A DNA stretch of 18,029 nucleotides, from contig NQMI01000121.1 in assembly GCA_002270565.1 (NCBI GenBank), positions 125,475 to 143,503 of the forward strand, written 5' to 3'. The stretch's first letter is position 1. The number at the start of each line of letters is the position of its first letter. The DNA is from Stenocarpella maydis (taxonomy: Eukaryota > Ascomycota > Sordariomycetes > Diaporthales > Diaporthaceae). The notes under the pieces were generated by a model, which saw only the letters and a program-made list of their open reading frames with translations, did not search any database and was not told the DNA's origin. The position numbers and the translations under genes are program-made. This document shows positions 9,322 to 17,665 of the stretch, in pieces.

Positions 9322-9677
9322 TGCGAATGCCAGCTAAGGCTGGAGGGCATGATGCCCACAATCACAAATACCACAGCACTATAGCCCCTAGCATGCCACT
9401 GGCCACTGCGATCACGACCGCCGACGGGAACTGCACCACCCCAGAGATCGGGCGCTGGCAGCGGCCCAGAGAAGCATCCAATCCGCTAAGCCCACGCATC
9501 GTTTCCAACCATGGCCGTGATATTGACCACTATCATGATGATGACGGCGACGGCGACGACGGTAGTGTCCTGGAACATGAGCACAGTTGGCACCGCATTT
9601 CGACTCCACCCCAGCTTTCAGACTGGGAGTTTAACGTCCAAGGCTAGGGCACCAAGGATAGTCACGTCCACAGTGAT

Positions 9678-11771
9678 ATGGATGAGGGTGGGTTTAGAGG
9701 CGGGGGTGGTGCAGAGTCCCAGGACACAGCCCATGAGGACGAGCGGTGCGACATGGCCGCGCCAGATGATGATGGCAGCTTCGAACACCACTTCAACCGG
9801 GCCAGATCCGCCAGCCTCGTTGCCGATGCCGCCCGCAAGCACCAGCTAGGTGGCGAGGGAGCCAGTGGCGGCCAGCTCGAACTCCAAGAGCAATTACAAC
9901 CCCGAGCAGTCAAACGGACTAGACTCTCTCCCGACAACGACGACGACACGGCTGCCCACGCGGACAAGACATGTCCATCACGACGAGCCAGCCTGTGCTC
10001 GGCTTCTTCAGGTGGCTCGAGCACGCCAGTCATCCAGACAGCTTGTCTGGCAACGGTGGGGGGCGCGGCTACGGCACCAAAACCCATTGCCATTGAAAAA
10101 GCACCCCTTGATGGCATACCGAATGCAGCAATCCTTCCGACGTCCGCCAGTAGTATAAAACCCAGAGACGACACATTCCCGGACCCGGAGCCTGCCTCTT
10201 CACACGTGGAATCTCGGGCCCAGGCTACCCACATTGCGCCCATTGTGGGCTTGCACACACACCAGCTCACCAGCACAACAGACACCTCTGCGTCCAAAGG
10301 CCCAGGCGACGCCGCCCTTCATCCTTCCGTCGTGTCCGTTCCTCCCAGACCCCAGGATTGCCACCATCGGCCCCCCTCTGACAACCACCAGCAGCAGCAG
10401 GCCCGACTCCAAGCTCACCTCCTCCTCAGCCAGGATGGTGGTGATGGGACAGCCATCTCACGCTCGCTTGCAACTCTTCCCAACCAAGGATGGCTGACCG
10501 ATATCGTCATGGACAGCGCAATGCGTCTTGTCGAGCTTGTCCGGCCAACCCACATTTACCACATCAACCCTGTGGCACTACATCCTAGCGGTAAAGGACT
10601 GCCGTGGCGCAGACTTCTTGGGGTGGGCATAGAGGGGATTTCCGAAGGCCTAGGCGACGTGCTGGAGCAGCAGCAGCAGCAGGCGGTCGAGATGGTCCTG
10701 CTTCCGCGTAATACTGCAAGGTCTCACTGGGTTCTATTCGTGGCTCTGCCACTATCGCAGCGCATCGACCTCTATGATCCCCTGGCCGAGGCCGGCTATA
10801 GCGCGACTGCTGTCCTCAACGACCTTCAGACCTCTCTCAAGACCAGCAATGCCCGTGCCAACGCCGCCTCTGAGTTGCCGGGCCTGCGTGGCTGGGAATC
10901 CTGGCCCGTCACAGCACGCTCCTGCCCGCAGCAGTCTGATACACATAGCTGTGGTGTCTTTGTTATTGTCTTCGCACTTTACCTGTGTGCAGGTCGCCCA
11001 CCGCCGGCGCACTTGGATGCCTCCCTCTGGCGGAGTCTTCTTGCTGACTTTTGCCTCAATGACATGCGTGCCGATTGGGCTCACCTGCATTTCGTCCCCT
11101 CACAACAAGATGGCGGGCCTGGTGGCGACCCTGACCAGGCGTACATGCATGAGTGCAACCAAGAGCTCGTCCGGATCCGTCGCATGGCACAAGATGTGCT
11201 CGAGAACCCGCCATCAGCCTCGGGACATCCAACCAACTACCGCCGATCCCTCAAGGACTTCCACGCCCGCCTCGGCGAGGCCATCAAACATCAGGAGAAG
11301 CTTGAGATGGACCTATACCGCTCTGTCTCGGCCACCGCCAGCTGCGCAGCCGACGCACAGCTGGTGCTGCAACACCTGGCTCGCGCCTTGGGGGATGGGG
11401 CCGCCCGGTTTCGGCAGTTACAGGAGCGGCTCGAGAGTGCCATATCGGAGCGGCAGGAGACGCTAGACAGCGTGCGAGGCTGGAAAATCAAGACGGCAGC
11501 CACCGCAGAAGCCGTGGTCACGGCGGTACGGCGAGACTTGGGGGTTCTTGGGGAGCTGCTCATGTCCATCACCAGCCCTGCGCCAGCAGCCAGGGATAGC
11601 ACCAGCACCAGCGCTGTCGAGGGGTGCACCGTGCTGCAACCACAAGTAAGGTCGGACCTAGCGTCACTTTGCAGTGCGACACAGCTACGTTTCACGTGGG
11701 CATCCGAGTTCGCAGAGCAGGCCGCCCAGGGCCGTCTCGCGTGGCTCAAGGAGAACATTAGCTTAGAGTAA
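9678..11771 (+). CDS. Ulp1/C48 (SUMO-protease-like) cysteine protease domain protein, intact C-terminal ORF
   Basis: An uninterrupted ORF of 697 codons. Residues 1-265 are low-complexity (Ser, Ala, Asp, Gln) with a basic AVKRTR patch. The protease domain spans about residues 271-471. It opens with WLTDIVMD and has catalytic His350 followed by Trp (SHWVLFVAL), Asp367 in LYDPL, Gln419 six residues before the nucleophile, and Cys425 in SCGVFV. The His-Asp spacing of 17 and Gln-Cys spacing of 6 fit the Ulp1/SENP fold. Family members cleave SUMO or related ubiquitin-like tails after Gly-Gly, and many divergent fungal and transposon-borne copies have unknown targets. Residues about 480-697 are predicted helical with coiled-coil character. 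The ORF is in the same frame as the region upstream of the TAG at 9645, so ATG 9678 may be only an internal Met of the larger gene. The domain call is strong. The substrate and natural start are uncertain. Confidence 0.8.
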   Translation: MDEGGFRGGGGAESQDTAHEDERCDMAAPDDDGSFEHHFNRARSASLVADAARKHQLGGEGASGGQLELQEQLQPRAVKRTRLSPDNDDDTAAHADKTCPSRRASLCSASSGGSSTPVIQTACLATVGGAATAPKPIAIEKAPLDGIPNAAILPTSASSIKPRDDTFPDPEPASSHVESRAQATHIAPIVGLHTHQLTSTTDTSASKGPGDAALHPSVVSVPPRPQDCHHRPPSDNHQQQQARLQAHLLLSQDGGDGTAISRSLATLPNQGWLTDIVMDSAMRLVELVRPTHIYHINPVALHPSGKGLPWRRLLGVGIEGISEGLGDVLEQQQQQAVEMVLLPRNTARSHWVLFVALPLSQRIDLYDPLAEAGYSATAVLNDLQTSLKTSNARANAASELPGLRGWESWPVTARSCPQQSDTHSCGVFVIVFALYLCAGRPPPAHLDASLWRSLLADFCLNDMRADWAHLHFVPSQQDGGPGGDPDQAYMHECNQELVRIRRMAQDVLENPPSASGHPTNYRRSLKDFHARLGEAIKHQEKLEMDLYRSVSATASCAADAQLVLQHLARALGDGAARFRQLQERLESAISERQETLDSVRGWKIKTAATAEAVVTAVRRDLGVLGELLMSITSPAPAARDSTSTSAVEGCTVLQPQVRSDLASLCSATQLRFTWASEFAEQAAQGRLAWLKENISLE

Positions 11772-12300
11772 CACAAATGAACACATCAGGGGGTGGCCGT
11801 TCCGCATTGTCCCCGTCCTCGTTCCCGTCGTGTCAGATCAATTTCTTCCCCTGACTTCATTGTTCCGCTTGGTGTGACCTAGGCTTGCAGCTTCAACGGT
11901 GCTCGCATAGGCAGGCGACGAAAACCCTCGGTGGGCGAAAGGCCATAGTCGTGCAAAAGCCGTGGTTACATATAAAGGCCGTAGAGACTTAAAGGCCTTG
12001 GTGCCCAAGGTGCTTGGCTATATGGTAGCCCGGGCTACTTACCAATATATGCTCCCTTGACTGGGAGTAAGGGCTGTGGGAAACAATGCGATAAGGTCAT
12101 CTCAGTTCCAACACACTCCCCATCGACCAGCTGGTCTCCGAAAAGAAGCAGTAAGGCGGCTGGAGGAGAACCCTACATTCTCAACCATCCACGTCGCTGC
12201 ACGTCGCTCTGCACAGCCTGCCTGGAGCTAAGTACCACTGCCACCCGAATCAAAACACGAGGTGATACCGCACCTTCAAAAAAAAAAAAAAACAACGCAC
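11772..12300. other. Downstream region of the Ulp1-domain gene, no gene recognised
   Basis: This is probably 3' untranslated and intergenic sequence. It contains a perfect 14-bp palindrome GTAGCCCGGGCTAC at 12025-12038 and several AAAGGCC-like repeats around 11940-12000. GCCGTGGTTACA at 11959-11970 also occurs upstream of the gene at 7831-7842. A run of about 15 A lies at 12278-12292. The open frame at 12057-12308 has no recognisable features. Confidence 0.45.
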
Positions 12301-12760
12301 AACATTAATAAGACCGGTAACCAGCCTGACTGGGCTGCTCTCCGAGCTGCGGAGGCACATAAGAATCTGAATATCAAGATTATGGAGGCCAACGGGCCTC
12401 TCGCTTTGCTGGCTCTATTGAGATGGAACGGCGACGAATCCAAGCCAGCGATGTACAGAGCGTGTCCGAGAAACAATGTGTCGCGTCAAAGACCGCTGTA
12501 TCTATCGGAGCAAATTGTGACGCGACACACTGGCCTTTTATCGTGAGACAACGCCAGTCAAGAGGTACCGGAGAACAACCACACTGTACCCATATCGGAG
12601 TAAGAGGTACTTCTTATGGTATAGCTATCTGCAATGCTGTTGATCTACCTAATGATCTCTAACGCGAAGCAGGACCTGGTTGGCTTGGGACTAGAGCATG
12701 ACGGCGAATCCTTAGCTAGAATCCCAAACGTTGGCGCATATTGTTAGATTCTAAACCTGT
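12301..12760 (+). pseudogene. Possible decayed coding fragment, unidentified
   Basis: After the A-run, frame 1 reads a protein-like segment with PDWAALRAAEAHKNLNIKIM (about 12320-12380) followed by a leucine-rich stretch, closing at about 12546. Farther on, around 12660-12746, another frame gives a coherent short peptide with LVGLGLEHDGESLARIPN ending in TAG. The two pieces are in different frames with stops between them. No family is recognised. It could be the 3' end of a frameshifted gene, and the A-run just before it hints at an inserted retroposed copy, but this is only suggestive. Confidence 0.25.
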
Positions 12761-13310
12761 ATTTCAAAAAAGAAGTTCATTTTTAAACGCTGGGTCTTTA
12801 AGCGTTTACTACTATATAAATGTACAGACTGCAGCTGTTTTTTTTTTCGAAAAAAAGGGGGGGGGTATTATAATTAGATTAAAAGCTACGCCATTTACGT
12901 AGCAGAAGAATTATTATTATAAAGTAAATTTTAATAACTAATATTAATTATTCTATATATTTAATTTATTATTAAAGTTAAGTGATTGTGTAATAATTCA
13001 TGATAATATTATTAATAAACAGATAATAATAATAATAATAATAATTAAAGCACTTATATAATAAGTATATTATAAACTTATAATAAGCTTATAAATTAAT
13101 TTAGAATTAAATTTAATAATACCTTTTATCTTATAAAGGGTTTTTACACTGGATTATCTTAAACTAATAATTTATCAAAATTACTATAATGTTTTAAGAA
13201 GACTTCTTAACAGGTATAACGTGCCTCTGTTCTTTTTGCACACTACACTGCCCTTTAGCCTTCTTCTGGGCCTTAAGGATTCTCGTTTGGACAAAGACTG
13301 CTTACTCTTG
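12761..13310. other. AT-rich spacer with homopolymers and an AAT microsatellite
   Basis: Runs of about 11 T, 7 A and 9 G sit together at about 12838-12868. An AAT/TAA triplet repeat lies at about 13022-13046. The segment 12880-13200 is strongly AT-rich and RIP-like. I see no coding sequence. The open frame that enters at 13221 starts with a non-ATG codon. Confidence 0.5.
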
Positions 13311-13950
13311 ATGGCTACTGCCTTCTCGATCTGGCTACTGAAACCCAGCTGCGTGTCTTACTGCTGTGCAACGTCAACGCAACATGATCATAAATGGAGC
13401 CAGGCCCCCCCACCTCGTGGTTGTTACAAACTATTGCCAATATTCATCGCTTTAATAGCAATTATTCTCTATTATCATCAACATCACACTTCAGTGGACC
13501 CAGATGTTGCAGCGCATATGCATCATGAGCTGATCCTAGGCTTGACTGAGCTCTTTGAGCTCCTCGTCAAGATGCGATACATTTCCCCGGAACATATATC
13601 GTATCCGCCCCACCAGCCACCCCCAGTTAATGTAGAACACCTGCGGCGGCTTGGGTTTGATAACAACGCGATCACTACCGCACAAGTCATGCCACAGCTA
13701 CAGCACACAATTGTTTGGGGCTGGCAAGAAGAAGGGTGGATCTCACTCCACATTCCAAGGCGCTAAACTTCCTGGCCGTAACGGAAGATGCCACAAACTG
13801 CAAGATAACATCCGAGAGGGAAACTTCTCATATCTCAATGGAGCTAGCCAGCTTCCGCCTTAGGTCATGCACCTCACGAACGGTATGCCCACCAGCGTTG
13901 GAGTGCACTTGCTCCTGGATGCTCGACAAGGTGATTGATATCCAGTCCCC
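13311..13950 (+). pseudogene. Decayed fungal gene with 'MRYI...YPPH' segment, pieces in three frames
   Basis: The first in-frame ATG of the open stretch is 13311. A segment LLPIFIALIAIILYY (about 13431-13475) looks membrane-like, although it may belong to untranslated or intronic sequence. From 13518 the piece LILGLTELFELLVKMRYISP and the following YPPHQPPP segment resemble a widespread fungal family of unknown function that I recall but cannot name. After about 13735 the protein-like reading moves to frame 2 (NFLAVTEDATN, about 13767-13800). It then moves to frame 1 (MHLTNGMPTSVGVHLLLDAR, 13867-13926), with TAG at 13861 and TGA at 13936. Both stops could be RIP-type changes of TGG. At least two indels are needed, so I call it a pseudogene. 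Introns could explain part of the pattern. Confidence 0.45.
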
Positions 13951-14057
13951 CACCCTTTTGACAACGTTTTATCTGAACTGGCGGTCTCTACGAAGGGACC
14001 ATTACCCAACATCGAGTCCCAGAAAACTCGAGGAGGATTGCCCAGGATTGGCAGACT

Positions 14058-14567
14058 ATGCCCACCAGCCCCAGTTCCGCTCGGATCCGCGCACTGGACT
14101 TAGTACCTTTAGTTGATGGCGGTAACAGTCAAGAGTCTCGTAAACGAAGCCTAGTCGAGTCACCATCTATAAGATTCCAAAGTTCACAGCCACAGCATCC
14201 GCGACCATTCTACGAAGCAGGGCCTAGCCGGGCCGACGACGAGGCCGCCTTGCAGCAGCTTCGGCATCAGCACCAGCAGCGAAACAGCGGCGGACAAGAT
14301 TTCGAGTCCTGGCTTTCCCGCAACGAGGTCAACTACTACTATGCACTGCGCAAGATATACCTGCACTGTGGCTGGGATGTAGAGGAGGACGGCGGCGGTC
14401 CCCACTTTGACGGGGATCGTCTCGAGCAGCTCAGGGACGAGTTTGAAAGGCGTGTGGAGGCACTGCAGGGCCCGGCAATAAAAGCCGCGGGAGAGCGCCA
14501 GTGCATCGAGCAGGCGGCGCAGGCCTTTGCTGACCTGCTGCCGAATGTGCGCCACATCGGACTCTAG
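14058..14567 (+). CDS. Hypothetical protein, charged and helical, possibly the 3' part of the decayed gene upstream
   Basis: The frame is open from 13977 to 14567; ATG 14058 gives 169 codons. The N-terminal third is polar and disordered (Ser, Pro, Arg). A glutamine/histidine-rich patch follows, and then a compact C-terminal domain with SWLSRNEVNYYYALRKIY, a GWDVEEDGGG turn and a long amphipathic helix (DRLEQLRDEFERRVEAL, about 14415-14468). Third codon positions are GC-rich, as in the Ulp1 gene. I do not recognise the family. It could be a second short gene or the downstream exon of the preceding pseudogene, since the open frame begins with TGGLYEGTI at 13977. The minus strand is also open for 178 codons at 14184-14720 with a plausible helical N-terminus, so the strand is not beyond doubt. 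Confidence 0.45.
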   Translation: MPTSPSSARIRALDLVPLVDGGNSQESRKRSLVESPSIRFQSSQPQHPRPFYEAGPSRADDEAALQQLRHQHQQRNSGGQDFESWLSRNEVNYYYALRKIYLHCGWDVEEDGGGPHFDGDRLEQLRDEFERRVEALQGPAIKAAGERQCIEQAAQAFADLLPNVRHIGL

Positions 14568-14863
14568 CATATGCCTGAGGGCGGGTAGCTCCACGAGTTT
14601 AGAGTAGTAGTCATGGATCGCTATTCTCGCTTCTTGCGCGAGGCTGCTGGAGATCAATCCTTGTGACGGGAGAATCAGCTGCAAGTTCTTGCCAGGCGGT
14701 GGGAGATGAGAACTTCGCATGAGACCCTTCCTTAGCTGGTCATTTCGTTTTGCTTATAAAGGTTTTGATCACGTCACGTTTTCTCCCACCTTGTCAAGGC
14801 TAAAACAGAACAGAAATTCCATTAATATAATGCTTTCTTCTATATCCTACTCACTAAAATCAC

Positions 14864-15073
14864 TTACACCCCTTTGATACAGTAAGCATAATCTGGCTGT
14901 AGATTATTGCAAGCCTTACTGACGCCCGAGTTCCATCTGAGGAACTGCTCAAGCGTAATATTGTACTTGGTATAAATCAGATAGCAATAATCCCCAGACT
15001 GCACGACATAAGTCGCAGCACCGTTTCACGCACCACCCCCTTCCCGCACATCCGGTTTCAAACGCCGATTTCT
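14864..15073 (-). pseudogene. LysM-domain protein, truncated C-terminal module
   Basis: The minus strand encodes one complete LysM module ending in TAA (complement of 14864-14866). It starts TYVVQSGDYCYLIYTKYNIT (15013 to 14954) and continues with LEQFLRWNSGV and a KACNNLQPDYAYCIKGV ending, about 49 residues. The layout is that of fungal LysM effectors, with a Cys after the GD turn, a WN pair in the middle, and two more Cys near the end. Such proteins are secreted, bind chitin oligomers and often shield fungal hyphae or dampen host recognition. Upstream the frame has a TGA at 15026-15028 and then a Gly-rich linker-like stretch to about 15073, where it runs into AT-rich RIP-type DNA. No signal peptide or further modules are visible. 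It is therefore the 3' end of a broken, probably multi-module gene. Confidence 0.75.
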
Positions 15074-17529
15074 TAATTACCCCTACTACACTCAACGATT
15101 CTAACCTCTATTTAAATGCTATATTCTCATTAATTATACCGTTTAAATCCTTATCCTCTTCTCTATCCCCTAGTATGCCTTATATCTCTATTTCATGATA
15201 CCTAGCTGCTGCTACTAACCTCCTTAATGGGATATCCTAATGATAAGTATTTAGAGATCATTATATTTCTAGGTATAGCCTATACTATTACCTTTAAGGA
15301 ATACCTACTTATAAGGAGTATAATTCAACTTATTAGAAGCTATTATATACTTAGGAGTTAATTTTAGCTAACTAGGCCCTTCTTTAGGGCTATTTAAGCT
15401 ATCCTCTATTATATATAGCTCTCTAGCGCCTTATAAGCTATATTACTAATAATATTATTCTTAATATTACTAACTACTACCTATTAGGAAAGAATTAGAT
15501 AATATGGTTTCTAATAAGAAATCCCTTAATAAAAACCCTTAAGGCTATATATATTGAATATAAATATATAAATATAGCTATATATAAGAATATTAACCTC
15601 TTTTCTTTAACTGCCTTAACGAGCTTGAGCTCCTTAATATTCCTCTTAAATTCTGGTATAATACTAATAAGATAGGCTTTCTGAAAGGTAATAAGGAGAA
15701 TTATCTTATAATAGGCTCTTTATCAGTTAATTTAATTATTAAAAAAAAATAGCCCATATTATCATATAAAGTATACCTTAATTAAGTATATTAATTGGGC
15801 TAGTAATACTCTTAACCCTTTTATTATCTTTAGGGAAATTATATATAATAATAATAATTTCCTTTAGCTAAATTTGAGTATAATGATCAGAGGGTTTCCA
15901 GTACAATAAGCTTAAAAGATCAGAGGTTTTATTATTTTTTTTTTTTAAAAAAAATTTTTTAACCATTTTTATAAGGCGGTTATTAAGCATATCTACTCCC
16001 TAACATAATCACTAGCTATAAGGCTATCTAATACTAAGATTAAATACTTAAATTAACAACTAAAGAATTCTATTCTATAAAAACTTCCTTATTAGTATAA
16101 CCACTCTCCCACTACTATATCTTCACCCTCTCCTCGTCCCTCCCTGGATCATCGTAATTGCTATCAACAGTTACTACACAATGGGAATCAACCATAGATC
16201 CATCAATTCTATGTAAGTCCCTTAACCCTAAACCCTATAAGGTAGATTTAACTAATTAGATTAGTAGACCGCTCTTTTCGGGCTATTTCCACTCAGGGTT
16301 ATCTTTCTATAGTGTCGCCATTAATACTTAGTCCCTTTATAATACTATCTCCCTTCTTATCTTTTTATCCTCAAAGTATTCCATAAGGTTATTCTTCTTT
16401 ATATTTTCATTTACTTCTTCCTAATTCATTATATAGATAGAGTTACTAAGTCTTATCCCACAAAGTCCTTCTCTATTACCAAACATAAGGCCACTCTTCT
16501 TTTCACTATTACCTCAAAGGGCAGCATCATTCCTATACCTTATTCCTACTTCTATAAAGAGCATAACCTAACTAAGAACTATAAGGTTACAAATTTAAAG
16601 TCCGCTTACTATTAGACCTTCTTTTTACCTTAATTTAATCCATTGCAAATCTAAGTCTTACTTCGTACTAGCTAAATAAAGATTTACTCTAAGTACCTAT
16701 TAGTTAGAGGAAGGAGCTAGGGACTATAAAGGAGGCGGAGGCTTATGCTAACGCAGATCTATTACCTTTATAAGCGAAGCAGTTATATATAAGAAGATAT
16801 ACATATAGTTCTTCAGGCTTAACATCATAAAGGAGTCGGGAGTCAGGTCAAAAACACGGGAGCCCGGTCCACCCCAGTAAGATCACAGGCCGCCTTACTA
16901 AGCATCTATAAAGTCTTAACTACTCATAGGACGGCGAGTTAAGTAGGTCGCTCTCGAGGCTTTATCTTCTCAGCGGTACCTCCGTCTCCTCTATTAGACG
17001 CTCCTCCTAATATTATAATTATAATTAGTCTGAATTTTTAAATACTAGTAATAAACGAGGCGTCTGCTATTATAGGTAGCTTATCTCGTGCTTAAACTCT
17101 TAATTATTAAGACTACGACCCTTCTCTATTACTATCCTATTCCACTAGTTATAGTTTCTAGCTGCTTCTTAGCCTACTAGTCATACTATATCATCCTGAT
17201 TTTATTTTCTTATAACTAGTTACCTTGGATTATAAGTGCAGATAACTAGTATTATTCAGGTAGTTTTAGCATAACTTAGTATTCTAGGTTATTAGTTAAC
17301 AGGGTAACTTTATTGACTTCTAAGGGGTTAACTAGTTACTAGCTTTAATTGTTTTTTTTATTATAACTAGTCCCTCATTAGCTATTCTCTTTATTTCAGC
17401 TGTAAGGACTAGGGTTTATTGTGTGATTTCATTATAACATTAGTTCATTATAATTCATTATTTTATAGGGGTCTTAGGCTACGTTCCTGGCTCCTAGGGC
17501 TGTTTTATGATAATCTGCACATAGTATTT
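15074..17529. other. Long AT-rich RIP-degraded block, no gene recognised
   Basis: TA-rich sequence with stops in all frames dominates. Exceptions are a pyrimidine-rich stretch at about 16100-16150, followed by a short ATG frame at 16181 that meets a GTAAGT-like site at 16213, and a GC-richer patch at about 16815-16990 that could be part of an LTR. TATATATAA occurs on the minus strand near 16785. Homopolymer T-A-T tracts lie at 15935-15961. Given the Gypsy chromodomain further right on the minus strand, the right half is probably the 3' non-coding end and LTR of that element. Confidence 0.45.
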
Positions 17530-17665
17530 CTTAAGTTTATTATAATAATAGGTTAAGATTTTAGCTAGTTCTTATGTATTTTCACTAGAATTATAGCCTT
17601 TCCATTTAATGAGGTACTCCATTATCCCTTTAGTTGCTATCTTTGTCTATAATATTTTCCTTTAT
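17530..17665 (-). mobile_element. Chromodomain of a Ty3/Gypsy (chromovirus-type) retrotransposon polyprotein, RIP-degraded
   Basis: On the minus strand, frame around 17622 reads KGIMEYLIKWKGYNSSENT, then a TAA where the conserved Trp of 'ENTWE' is expected, then ELAKILT. This is the chromodomain signature found at the C-terminus of integrase in fungal chromoviruses, where it targets insertion to modified chromatin. Upstream in the same frame, KIL followed by a stop and TKIAT fits the start of the domain. The stops at Trp or Gln positions fit RIP. The rest of the polyprotein would lie at higher coordinates, mostly outside the window, and its LTR at lower coordinates. The copy is not functional. 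Confidence 0.7.

Larger units (their letters stand above)
8192..11771 (+). pseudogene. Large Ulp1-domain protein gene, broken by a 10-bp duplication and one in-frame stop
   Basis: This is one GC-rich reading unit of about 1,190 codons with a C-terminal Ulp1/C48 cysteine protease domain. I chose ATG 8192 because its context is good (A at -3, G at +4) and the following residues look coding; ATG 8096 in the same frame is an alternative. Frame 2 runs from 8192 to about 8730. It is then thrown off by a tandem duplication of 10 bp (8721-8740), after which frame 3 carries the protein to 9644. A TAG at 9645-9647 interrupts it, and the same frame continues to 11771. The N-terminal half contains a helical N-terminus, acidic and alanine-rich linkers, a basic NLS-like stretch with RKRSKSGRGRNKGK (about 8970-9015), an octaproline tract and an Asp/Gly-rich segment. 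No canonical intron explains both breaks. It is probably a recent pseudogene. An assembly error or slippage-controlled expression are alternatives. Confidence 0.65.

Noticed and set aside
9662..10297. 211-codon minus-strand open frame under the Ulp1 ORF
   Set aside because: It lies entirely opposite the N-terminal low-complexity part of the 697-codon ORF and has no motif. It is a shadow.
14184..14720. 178-codon minus-strand open frame as a real gene
   Set aside because: Its first third is plausible, but the overlapping plus-strand frame has a better charged-helix composition and GC-rich third positions. It is kept only as an alternative in the plus-strand entry.
16218..16238. Telomere-like CCCTAAACCCTA sequence
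   Set aside because: Only about two units are present and they are not in the usual fungal TTAGGG phase as an array, so this does not support a telomeric position.
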